Shown here: one piece after another, positions 1 to 6,347 of the stretch | Position numbering within the stretch: the stretch's first letter is position 1 | Layout of the letters: each line of letters opens with the position of its first letter | Notes under the pieces: model-generated | Told to the model about the DNA's origin: nothing | What the model saw: only the letters and a program-made list of their open reading frames with translations | The model's database searches: none | Translations under genes and position numbers: made by a program | Source of the DNA: a virus | Virus record (IMG/VR): IMGVR_UViG_3300027730_000181 | Location: 1 to 20,881 of that record | Reading direction: 5' to 3' (one strand) | Length of the DNA stretch: 20,881 nt

Positions 1-55
1 TGTAAACATCCCGGAGGTCGGATTTGTCATAGGCAACTTTAGAATCATTAGCCAT
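1..55 (-). CDS. gp10-like tail component, copy A, partial (N-terminal 18 codons)
   Basis: The ATG is at 55-53 and the reading frame runs off the left edge. The visible start MANDSKVAYDKSDLRDVY aligns with MANETIAYNKSDLRDIY of the complete gene at 14365-14826, so it is the same gene in the second genome. Its start overlaps by one base the TAA (57-55) of the frameshifted chaperone product, which suggests coupled translation. Function is as for the complete copy: a small structural protein between chaperone and tape measure, possibly HK97 gp10-like. Confidence 0.85.
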   Translation of the reverse strand, partial: MANDSKVAYDKSDLRDVY

Positions 56-443
56 TATCCTCGCTCCTTTAAAATCTCAATTGCAGTTAATAAATCTTCT
101 GCGCTTGTCCATTCACTCATTGGTATGTGGGTGGCTATTGCCACCGCAACAAGTAAACGGCTTACGCTTCCTTCTGGGTAACTTTTGGGTCATCCGCATC
201 ACCAACTATTACGTCAGCGACTGTTTCCATCCAGGCATCCATCGGCTTGACTGGTTTGCTTCCAGCAATTGCACGCTTATGGGCATGATAAGCCAAAAAC
301 ATAAGATCCCACATGCCAATCTTTTCTTTGGCTTGTCCAATCGTATTTCCTGTCTGTTTCTCCCATTTTGCCCACTCAGGAGGTTGGGCTATGTAAGTTG
401 CTTGCTCTCCTGAGTTATATTCAATTGTTATTGGTAACTTCAT
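55..443 (-). CDS. Tail assembly chaperone, -1 frameshifted (GT-like) form, copy A
   Basis: A -1 slip on C CCA AAA (189-183) leaves the G frame and opens a second frame that runs to TAA at 57-55, giving 129 residues. The extension contains the motif IPMSEW and an acidic helical end (AEDLLTAIEIL). Copy B preserves the heptamer, the frame, the IPMSEW motif and the terminal helix, and adds a few residues. This is the G/GT arrangement known across long-tailed phages. No separate start codon with a ribosome site opens the second frame, which supports frameshifting over an independent gene. Confidence 0.82.
162..443 (-). CDS. Tail assembly chaperone, short (G-like) form, copy A
   Basis: A 93-residue protein lying between the tail tube gene and the gp10-like and tape measure genes, where siphophages encode tail assembly chaperones. 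In that family the short form and its frameshifted extension bind the tape measure while the tail tube assembles. The start at 443 follows a GGGAG Shine-Dalgarno site 7 bases upstream. It is about 85% identical to copy B at 14929-15207, mainly differing in a run of polar residues. A slippery heptamer lies eight codons before the stop and gives the longer form (55-443). The protein itself has no domain I could assign by motif alone, so the call rests on position, size and the frameshift. Confidence 0.8.
   Translation of the reverse strand: MKLPITIEYNSGEQATYIAQPPEWAKWEKQTGNTIGQAKEKIGMWDLMFLAYHAHKRAIAGSKPVKPMDAWMETVADVIVGDADDPKVTQKEA
183..189 (-). promoter_or_regulatory. -1 programmed frameshift slippery heptamer, copy A
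   Basis: On the minus strand this reads CCCAAAA, phased C CCA AAA in the chaperone frame, which fits the X XXY YYZ rule exactly. Both tRNAs can re-pair after a one-base slip. It is conserved at 14950-14956. Confidence 0.82.
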
Positions 444-465
444 TTGTTTGCTCCCGTTTTTTTAA

Positions 466-867
466 TTAGGCGAATGACTCCGCTGGGACTCCGATGACCT
501 GGAATGATAAAGATACAGTCTGGGCATCTGGTGCAGTTCCACCAGCTGATGGCCAAGTTGGCAATACCTGGAAAGTAAATACTGCTCCAGTGTTAGCTGT
601 AAATACTGTGTTGATACCTGTGTTTGGTGCTGATTCTGCAACGCCCCATAGAATCTCGCATAGAGATCCAGTTGCGCCCCAATCGGCTAGCATCTCGACA
701 TCAAATATAAAATCGTTGTCAATAACTTTGTAGGATTTTCCGTCTAGTGTTTCATAGACTTGACGATCCATTGATCCAGTAAGTGTTGCTGTGGTTGCTT
801 GCGCATCGAAATTATTACCGCCAATAGTGAAGGTAATATCCCGACCGGTAATAACTGTCGTTGGCAT
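466..867 (-). CDS. Major tail (tube) protein, copy A
   Basis: A 133-residue β-rich protein lying between the tail terminator and the chaperone. Size and position fit the siphophage major tail protein that stacks as hexamers around the tape measure. A ribosome site (GGAG) sits 4 bases before the ATG at 867. The start VITGRD and the central MLADWG motif are shared with copy B (15230-15637). By eye only about half of the residues match, and the two differ by small indels, which makes it the most diverged gene of the duplicated module. No extra Ig-like domain is attached. The assignment is by position and fold character, not by a diagnostic motif. Confidence 0.75.
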   Translation of the reverse strand: MPTTVITGRDITFTIGGNNFDAQATTATLTGSMDRQVYETLDGKSYKVIDNDFIFDVEMLADWGATGSLCEILWGVAESAPNTGINTVFTANTGAVFTFQVLPTWPSAGGTAPDAQTVSLSFQVIGVPAESFA

Positions 868-875
868 TTTGCTCC

Positions 876-1265
876 TTAGATTGTTCTTGTGTAATAAGTA
901 GAAACTCGAACGTCTGCAATAAGCAGAGTGCTTGCTCCAACCTGTGTGACTGTTGGTCTTTCGACCGAGCTGACGATATATCCTGCTGGGATTACTGCCA
1001 GAACGCTGATGATTAGTTGCTCGATGTTATCCAAAGATGCTGGATTGCTGTTATATGCAACGGCAACTGTAATGGTCATATTGACCTTAGCCCTGATATT
1101 AGATTTGCTTATTGTTTCAAATTCAAGGTATGGAGAATCTGGCACGCACACTACTGCTGGCGGGATAACCGACTCTGGAACAAAGCTGTAAACATTACCT
1201 GCAACGCTGGCTAAAGCAGCTGCTAAAGGTGTTCTGACCTGCTCAAGGATTGTCTGATTTGGCAT
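876..1265 (-). CDS. Tail terminator-like protein, copy A
   Basis: A 129-residue protein between the head-tail adaptor and the tail tube gene, where siphophages place the tail terminator that caps the tube and joins it to the head. It has an N-terminal helix (ILEQVRTPLAAAL), then alternating strands and a helix (SLDNIEQLIISVLAVIP). This order is typical of gpU-like terminators. Copy B differs at about 11 positions, so it is one of the best conserved proteins of the pair. Its ATG overlaps the adaptor stop in TAATG, so the two are probably translated together. Family is assigned from position, length and secondary-structure pattern. Confidence 0.6.
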   Translation of the reverse strand: MPNQTILEQVRTPLAAALASVAGNVYSFVPESVIPPAVVCVPDSPYLEFETISKSNIRAKVNMTITVAVAYNSNPASLDNIEQLIISVLAVIPAGYIVSSVERPTVTQVGASTLLIADVRVSTYYTRTI

Positions 1266-1837
1266 TATTGAGCCATGCTCTCAACATCGATGTAAGCCCC
1301 TAACAATCCTACGCAGCGATTGAATAGTGATCGACCCATGCGGAAAGGTGTAGCTGTAAAGTCCACGCCCTCAATCTGTCCGCCACCTGCTAAACGTGAT
1401 TGGAATACTTCTAGAGATACTGCGAATACTGCTGAGCGCACTGGTTGTACGCCAACATAAGTTGAAGCACTTGATAAGGTTGCTGTTCCTGATGGGATGA
1501 TATTTGCGCTCGCAACATCTGCGTTTGTAATGGCGCATGAAAATGTATATTGTCCAAGATCATCTGCCAAGATTGTGCGTGTTCCATTGTAAGGTGCTCC
1601 GCATCCTGCGATAACGACTGATTGTCCTGCTGTGAATTCGTGAATGCCTAAAGTGGTAAATGTTGCTACGTTGTCAGTTAATGATGCCTCTTGAACTGGG
1701 CTTCTAAATGTAACTAACATTGGAAGGATTACGCCTTCTGCGGTATCGATGATTTCGTTCAAATATGTGTCATTGTATAAGGCAGAAGACACGCCAAGCA
1801 CTGCTCTTAACTCACTGGCAGTAATAATTGCTGGCAT
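1265..1837 (-). CDS. Head-tail adaptor (connector) with β-domain insertion, copy A
   Basis: A 190-residue protein directly after the capsid gene. Residues 1-47 (ELRAVLGV, YLNEIIDTAEGVILPML) and about 123-190 form the helical pieces of a gp6/gp15-like head-tail adaptor that docks on the portal. Between them, residues ~48-122 are a β-rich segment with the pattern FTAGQSV, APYNGT, YTFS, NADVAS and SGTATL. That pattern resembles Ig-like or fibre β-domains found in many phage structural proteins. The ATG follows GGAGA with 4 bases of spacing. Copy B (16037-16609) has the same insertion. The adaptor role is likely from position; the insertion as a surface domain is an inference. Confidence 0.7.
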   Translation of the reverse strand: MPAIITASELRAVLGVSSALYNDTYLNEIIDTAEGVILPMLVTFRSPVQEASLTDNVATFTTLGIHEFTAGQSVVIAGCGAPYNGTRTILADDLGQYTFSCAITNADVASANIIPSGTATLSSASTYVGVQPVRSAVFAVSLEVFQSRLAGGGQIEGVDFTATPFRMGRSLFNRCVGLLGAYIDVESMAQ

Positions 1838-1865
1838 GTCTTCTCCTTAACTCCCATTACAAAGA

Positions 1866-1893
1866 TGCCAGAGATCGGGAGCAACCCCTGGCA
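1866..1893 (-). ncRNA. Covarying RNA hairpin behind the capsid gene, copy A
   Basis: It lies 10 bases after the capsid stop and before the adaptor ribosome site. Arms TGCCAG (1866-1871) and CTGGCA (1888-1893) pair; an inner GGG/CCC can extend the stem. In copy B two stem positions change on both sides: A-T becomes T-A and G-C becomes A-T. A third position goes from mismatch to G-C. The 15-base interior is unchanged. No T-run follows on the minus strand, so it is not a classical terminator. An mRNA processing, stability or attenuation role is inferred. Confidence 0.75.
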
Positions 1894-2307
1894 CTCAGTT
1901 AAATTACGCTACGAACAAAGAACGGAATGCTGTTGGGTAGCGATTAACTACGCAAACATATCCGTAAAGTCCGATTTCAATACGACCATTTGCAACGATG
2001 TTGGCACGTAATTCAATTGTGCCACTTTCGTGGAATCGCATTGCTTGTGATGGATAAACCAATGCAGCTTTATCGCCAACATTGTTTCCGGTGTAGTTAG
2101 GATCAACAATTAGATCAAGTCCTGCAACTGTTCCATTTGTTGAACCTTGTGTAATTAAGCCAGCCGCATTTTGAGAAATTGCTGCTGCGAATAGTGGACG
2201 CTGTGAACCATCAACCGCACCTAATAGGTTTGCGAAGTCGATATTTGTGTATCCACCTGAAGGAGCAACCATCAATCGATTTGGTGTGAATCGCATAACT
2301 CCATAAG
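1890..2307. repeat. 418-bp identical block, copy A (capsid 3' end)
   Basis: Identical base for base to 16664-17081. It begins inside the right arm of the hairpin behind the capsid gene and ends at the first mismatch at 2308, an Ala/Ser codon change. A further ~90 bases differ at only a few sites, then divergence jumps to about one base in five by eye. Synonymous positions are also identical, which points to recent exchange or to a sequence join rather than protein-level selection. Confidence 0.95.
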
Positions 2308-3439
2308 CGTCTGCAATACCATCAGCGATTGCTTTGTAAATTGTTGTTCCAGATGATGCACCTGCGCCATCAGCTGCAATTGTTGCTGCATAAGCATCAG
2401 TCTTTTGTGCATAAGATGCAGCCAACTCACGAACCAAAAGGTCAGCAAAACTCGGATCCGATCTATCAAAGAGCTCAACATTGACAACATTTGCTCCAGC
2501 AAACTTAACAATGTTATCCTCTTGAAAAGTTACAACTGTATCTTGTGAAGCAAACTCAACACCTTCTGCAGTTTGACTTACAATCGCCTGATTTCCTAAT
2601 TTTGGCGTAAAAACCTTCATGCCAGACGCAGGAAGTGCTGCACGCTCAATGCTGTTAATGAATGGGCGTGAATCATCAATAACGCCAATAACATCACGCA
2701 AATAATTTGGTGGAACCATTCCTGTATTTTCAGAAACAGTTGCAATTTGTAATGCTGCAATTAGATCACGAGCATCGGTGTCGCCACCAAGTGCTTTGAT
2801 TTGTGCATTTAGATATTGTCCTGCTGTAACATTTGTATCAACTCGTGGCTTTGTGTATGCCATGTATTGAGCAGTTACAACTGGAGCTTGTGCCGCTTCT
2901 ACCGCTTCGGTGGCGATAGGAGCTGTTTGTGTGTCTGACACTTTGTCCTCCTGTGTGGTTGTATCCTCAGCGGTTGCTTCGGAATTCTTTGGTGTTTCAC
3001 TAGCTGCAACCTCAGCCACTCTTGCGCTGTCGATTGCCGGTTCAGTTACAAGTGATACCTCTTGCAAGGAACTTGACTGGATGCGTAGCACCCCATCCTC
3101 ATTTTTCCATTCGTTGATTTTTACGCCAACGCTAAATCCGTCCCTAAGTCCAGTTGCTGCCTCCTCCAAAGCGTCATCCGCTGCAAAAGTTCTTGCCAGA
3201 CGAAACGTCGCTTGCAAACCTAGATCGGTTGCAGTTATATCAACAAGTTTTCCCAAAGGTCTAGTTTTGTCATGTTCAAGCAATAATTTGACAGATTTCG
3301 AAAAGTCAATGCTGTCTTTTTCAAATACTGTCAATCCTGCGCTCGTTGAACCTTCCTCATTCCAACTTACAATGCGACCAGTTAATGTTCGTTTGTTTGT
3401 ATCGGCAGCAGTTATTTCTATTGGGAAACTAATTTTCAT
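1904..3439 (-). CDS. Prohead protease-major capsid protein fusion, copy A
   Basis: A 511-residue fusion. Residues 1-140 form a S78/HK97-type prohead protease: the likely catalytic His is H56 in LLEHDKTRP and the likely Ser is S103 in RDGFSVGVKI, with an acidic partner possibly E127 in LQEVSLV. Residues ~145-190 are an Ala/Glu/Thr-rich linker, a plausible scaffolding or cleavage region. Residues ~190-511 are an HK97-fold capsid protein, with MAYTKPRVDTNVTAGQYLNAQ at its start and a hydrophobic core ending RNPTAFRSLFVA-like (read NRYPTAFRSLFVA). The ATG overlaps the portal stop (ATGA), and GAGGAGG lies upstream inside the portal gene. The fusion makes protease and capsid subunit equimolar, which is known from some small actinophages. 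The 3' 418 bases are identical to copy B. Confidence 0.9.
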   Translation of the reverse strand: MKISFPIEITAADTNKRTLTGRIVSWNEEGSTSAGLTVFEKDSIDFSKSVKLLLEHDKTRPLGKLVDITATDLGLQATFRLARTFAADDALEEAATGLRDGFSVGVKINEWKNEDGVLRIQSSSLQEVSLVTEPAIDSARVAEVAASETPKNSEATAEDTTTQEDKVSDTQTAPIATEAVEAAQAPVVTAQYMAYTKPRVDTNVTAGQYLNAQIKALGGDTDARDLIAALQIATVSENTGMVPPNYLRDVIGVIDDSRPFINSIERAALPASGMKVFTPKLGNQAIVSQTAEGVEFASQDTVVTFQEDNIVKFAGANVVNVELFDRSDPSFADLLVRELAASYAQKTDAYAATIAADGAGASSGTTIYKAIADGIADAYGVMRFTPNRLMVAPSGGYTNIDFANLLGAVDGSQRPLFAAAISQNAAGLITQGSTNGTVAGLDLIVDPNYTGNNVGDKAALVYPSQAMRFHESGTIELRANIVANGRIEIGLYGYVCVVNRYPTAFRSLFVA

Positions 3440-4539
3440 CGAATCAGATCCTCCTCCTCTTGTATTTGCTCAATGCTCATTGCACCGATGCGGTTTAGGA
3501 TTTCATAAACTTGCGCACGCTCTAATGCAGATCCACGCAAGAAATCGTCAATGTCAAATCTAGTTTCTATTCCGTTCGGGCAAAAATCTGCTTGAGATAA
3601 TCTTTGTTCAATTGCGGTCAAAATTGGTCGTAATGAAAAATCAATCAACGCTTTTCTTTCCATAGCAGTTGTGCTATAAGTCATGCTGGTAGTTTCAGCA
3701 GATATAAAACTTGCCGGAATGCCACTCAAACGGCTAATTTCCAAAGCCAAATACTGGCGGGCTTCATTTAGTTGTAATTTTGCCGGATCAAATCCTAAAG
3801 CTTGCAATTCAACATCAGCATTTAAGAATGCAGTTGATCTTGTCGATCTTGATGCTTTCCAACTTTCCAGCAGTTTAGTAATTCGCTCAGGAGTTAAATT
3901 TGTGCCATTTGATTTTAATACCATTTGTGGCATTGGTTCTTTTGCATACATTTCAGCAGCTTGTTCTAATGCAGCAGCAGCTTTAATTGTGCGACCTGCT
4001 CGATTTAGTATTCCTTCATCTAATCCGTTAAATACAATCAACGAACCTAAACCAAATGGTGGCACTCGCTTGCCATCGACTGTGTAATATTCAATTTCGG
4101 TGGAGTTTGAGTTTAGTGATGCAAATACTCTGTTAGGTGCAACTCTTGTCCATGCTCTAATTCTTGACGCATCTGTTGCTGCGTAAGCATCTAAAATAAT
4201 TCCATACCCCACGCCATATAGCAAAATGTCCTCAGCCAACCATGCGTAAATTGCTGATCCCGCTACTCTAGGATCTGGTTGCATAATTACTCTGTTTGGT
4301 CTTATGTGTTCATTTGTAAAATGATTGTATTGTTCAAGCGGTAAAGATCCGACTGTTGAGCAGATTATATTTCTTGCTCTAGCACCAGATGGGATCGCCA
4401 TATACTGCTCACGAGTTGCAGTTGTAGTTCCAAATAAAATTCCGCCAACTAATTGTTGTGCGTTGTAAGGTGAAAGTGCAGCAGCTACATCAACTTGATC
4501 ATTTGGTTGATTTGCCCGAAATCTGTCGAATAATCCCAT
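3436..4539 (-). CDS. Portal protein, copy A
   Basis: A 367-residue HK97-family portal, the dodecameric ring at the capsid vertex through which DNA enters and leaves. Recognisable features are MGLFDRF at the start, ARARNIICSTVGSLPLEQY, and a C-terminal domain ending in MSIEQIQEEEDLIR. I chose the ATG at 4539-4537 rather than an upstream one at 4557, because copy B is also 367 residues and starts with MGLFDRF. No Shine-Dalgarno site precedes it. Instead a TATATT -10-like element lies 8 bases upstream and is conserved in copy B. The stop overlaps the capsid start. It is shorter than many portals, in keeping with a minimal phage. Confidence 0.92.
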   Translation of the reverse strand: MGLFDRFRANQPNDQVDVAAALSPYNAQQLVGGILFGTTTATREQYMAIPSGARARNIICSTVGSLPLEQYNHFTNEHIRPNRVIMQPDPRVAGSAIYAWLAEDILLYGVGYGIILDAYAATDASRIRAWTRVAPNRVFASLNSNSTEIEYYTVDGKRVPPFGLGSLIVFNGLDEGILNRAGRTIKAAAALEQAAEMYAKEPMPQMVLKSNGTNLTPERITKLLESWKASRSTRSTAFLNADVELQALGFDPAKLQLNEARQYLALEISRLSGIPASFISAETTSMTYSTTAMERKALIDFSLRPILTAIEQRLSQADFCPNGIETRFDIDDFLRGSALERAQVYEILNRIGAMSIEQIQEEEDLIR

Positions 4540-4547
4540 TAGAGCAT

Positions 4548-4553
4548 AATATA
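4548..4553 (-). promoter_or_regulatory. -10 element of a putative leaderless portal promoter, copy A
   Basis: TATATT on the minus strand ends exactly 8 bases before the portal ATG. Copy B has TATAAT at the same distance. The ~27-bp terminase-portal gap has the same length in both copies and keeps the GGTATA core. Transcription would start at or next to the ATG. No convincing -35 box is present, which is common for actinobacterial promoters. Confidence 0.5.
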
Positions 4554-4566
4554 CCATATGTCCTAA

Positions 4567-6045
4567 TTATCCGATTTGTATATCAACCTCAGTTTCTGGC
4601 TGTGTCGCAAAGTATGAAACCAAAGCAGTTGCCACAGCTGCACAAACTGCAACTCGACTGGCTCGCCTTCCAATAATCCAAGATCCATCCCCATAAGGCA
4701 ATTTGGCAGCAGATAAGGTTTGAGCAGTTAATTCCTCTTGCCCCCCATGTTGCAATCTGTGAGAATTGATTGCACCTAACCAGCGGTCGCAACTTTCGCT
4801 GTAAATACTGCCATCCATATCTGTGATGGGAATGCCGGCTGGAACAAGCCTAGATGCAACGGCAGCACTTGTCCTTTTGCTATATGCAACAGTTTGTAGA
4901 TTGTATTTGCGAGCGTAGGGTGCAAGATCATTAGCAATAGCCAAATCATTCAAGCTAAAGTCATTTGACCAAGTATGAAGCAATTGAACATAAAATCTCT
5001 CACCCGACAATTTTTGAGCTGCAACAAGGGCTGCAAATTTTCTATCCGGTGAGCAGTCCAATCCTAACCAAGTAGGAGCATCAGGATTTAACTGGATCGG
5101 CTCAATCTTGCATAATTCCCATTTTTGGGCATCAATGGCTGAGTTAATTGTATCGACCCATTGACACAAAACTTCTGTGCGCACAATATCTGGGGGATCA
5201 TTCAACACCGCCCGCAAATTATCTGGATGGATGGTTATGCCAAGTGATGGATTGGCTTGAGCAAATGCTGACCAGTTAATCTCGCCAGACGGAAGGGTTA
5301 TTGGCGCATCCGGTTCAGCACTCCACTCAAACCAACCTATCTGATCATTGCTACCGGCTGAAGCAGCAATGGCTCGCTCACGCAATTTTTGTAATATGAC
5401 AGAATGTTGGTCTCCGGCATTTGAATAAATCCATGTTTGCGGATTTTTGGAAGCCATCATTGTGTAGCGCATTGATGACCAAGCATCCTCATCTTTGTAT
5501 TCACGCAACTCATCAAGATGGATTGTGGACGGCGCAGAAATTCCTCGACTTGCATTGTTAGCAGCTTTAACAACAAACCTGCGATTGCCGGTCAATTCCA
5601 TTTCCTCAGCACCATGTTGCCAGCGTATTTTTTTCACCTCAGCAGCTAGACGATCATTGCCCTCAATCAATGCAACCATTTGCCGAAATGTTTCAAGGCT
5701 GGTTGTTAGCCGGTGCGCTGATGTCAATTGTAGATTTTCTCCCCAGACATACATGCCAGTTAAGATCCGCAACATCATAAATGTGCTTTTGCCATTTTGC
5801 CTCGCTTGAACCAAGCCACAAAGATCATGATGGTATCTGCCATCTGGTTTAACTTTATGACCATGAATAGCAACAAACTTTTGCCATTCCATCAAAGGCA
5901 TACCAATCTCAGCTGCAAAATCAATCATTTCGTGTCCCCTAGATGGTAAATCATTGAGTTTGGAGTGAATTCGTGGAGTTTTCACACCTCCTAAACTCGA
6001 TTGAGCCTGATCAATCCCAATCAAAGGCAAATCAAGATTGATCAA
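4567..6045 (-). CDS. terL: Terminase large subunit, copy A
   Basis: A 492-residue ATPase-nuclease that packages DNA into the prohead. The ATPase domain is N-terminal: a Walker A-like loop QARQNGKST at ~80-88 and a Walker B IHLDE at ~175-179. The RNase H-like nuclease is C-terminal, with a first acidic residue at ~D330 in WLGLDCSPDRKFA and later acidic motifs near DMDGSIYSESCDRW. Translation probably begins at TTG (6045-6043), overlapping the HNH stop as TTGA. Homology with copy B begins at DQAQS, well upstream of any in-frame ATG, so the TTG start is needed. No separate small terminase is recognisable nearby. Confidence 0.94.
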   Translation of the reverse strand: MINLDLPLIGIDQAQSSLGGVKTPRIHSKLNDLPSRGHEMIDFAAEIGMPLMEWQKFVAIHGHKVKPDGRYHHDLCGLVQARQNGKSTFMMLRILTGMYVWGENLQLTSAHRLTTSLETFRQMVALIEGNDRLAAEVKKIRWQHGAEEMELTGNRRFVVKAANNASRGISAPSTIHLDELREYKDEDAWSSMRYTMMASKNPQTWIYSNAGDQHSVILQKLRERAIAASAGSNDQIGWFEWSAEPDAPITLPSGEINWSAFAQANPSLGITIHPDNLRAVLNDPPDIVRTEVLCQWVDTINSAIDAQKWELCKIEPIQLNPDAPTWLGLDCSPDRKFAALVAAQKLSGERFYVQLLHTWSNDFSLNDLAIANDLAPYARKYNLQTVAYSKRTSAAVASRLVPAGIPITDMDGSIYSESCDRWLGAINSHRLQHGGQEELTAQTLSAAKLPYGDGSWIIGRRASRVAVCAAVATALVSYFATQPETEVDIQIG

Positions 6046-6347
6046 GATGATCCGGTCGTATCGTGGCTGATTGACCTGTTTTGTCGGTTAGAAAGGACAT
6101 GGGGGGTCGGTGGTGTCCCTTTACGCACAAAAAACTGCCCCCCCTTCGCATTATTACATCTAGAACATGCAGCTAATAAGTTTCCATCATCATCAAGACC
6201 ACCCAACCTTCTTGGAATAATGTGATCAACTGTATCTGCTTCACCACCACAGTATTGACAAATGTAGTTATCTCTGGACAACACTCTAGCCCTGATCTTG
6301 CGCCATAGGCTTGTTGATCCGGTAGATCTTAATGCTGACTTACTCAT
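6042..6347 (-). CDS. HNH endonuclease, terminase-associated, copy A
   Basis: About 101 residues with a compact HNH fold: CQYCGG, then VDHIIPRRLGGLDDDGNLLAACSRCNNAKG (key His and Asn in DHI and NNAKG; two CxxC pairs hold a zinc). In HK97-like phages an HNH protein encoded beside the large terminase works with it at cos cleavage and packaging; that role is inferred here from position. The ATG at 6347 overlaps the transglycosylase stop (TGATG); a TTG one codon earlier is possible. The stop overlaps the terminase start. The 3' end of a second copy is at 20822-20881. Confidence 0.9.
   Translation of the reverse strand: MSKSALRSTGSTSLWRKIRARVLSRDNYICQYCGGEADTVDHIIPRRLGGLDDDGNLLAACSRCNNAKGGQFFVRKGTPPTPHVLSNRQNRSISHDTTGSS

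Larger units (their letters stand above)
1..6101. repeat. Left copy (A) of a ~14.77 kb repeating unit
   Basis: This stretch carries HNH 3' end, terminase, portal, protease-capsid, adaptor, tail terminator, tail tube, chaperone and the first 18 codons of a gp10-like gene. All recur in the same order and strand at 14772-20881. Offsets between matching stop or start codons are 14764 to 14780 throughout, so few indels separate the copies. Identity is uneven: one capsid segment is identical, the tail terminator proteins are about 90% identical, and the tail tube proteins only about half. The two are homologous copies from distinct genomes, not an exact terminal repeat. Confidence 0.95.

Noticed and set aside
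2910-3563. 217-codon open frame on the plus strand
   Set aside because: It is antisense to the protease-linker part of the capsid gene, has no ribosome site, and its counterpart opposite copy B is broken into a shorter frame. It is a shadow of the real gene.
3683-4087. 134-codon plus-strand frame opposite the portal
   Set aside because: Antisense to a clearly conserved protein, with no start signal and no known motif; the copy B equivalent is shorter.
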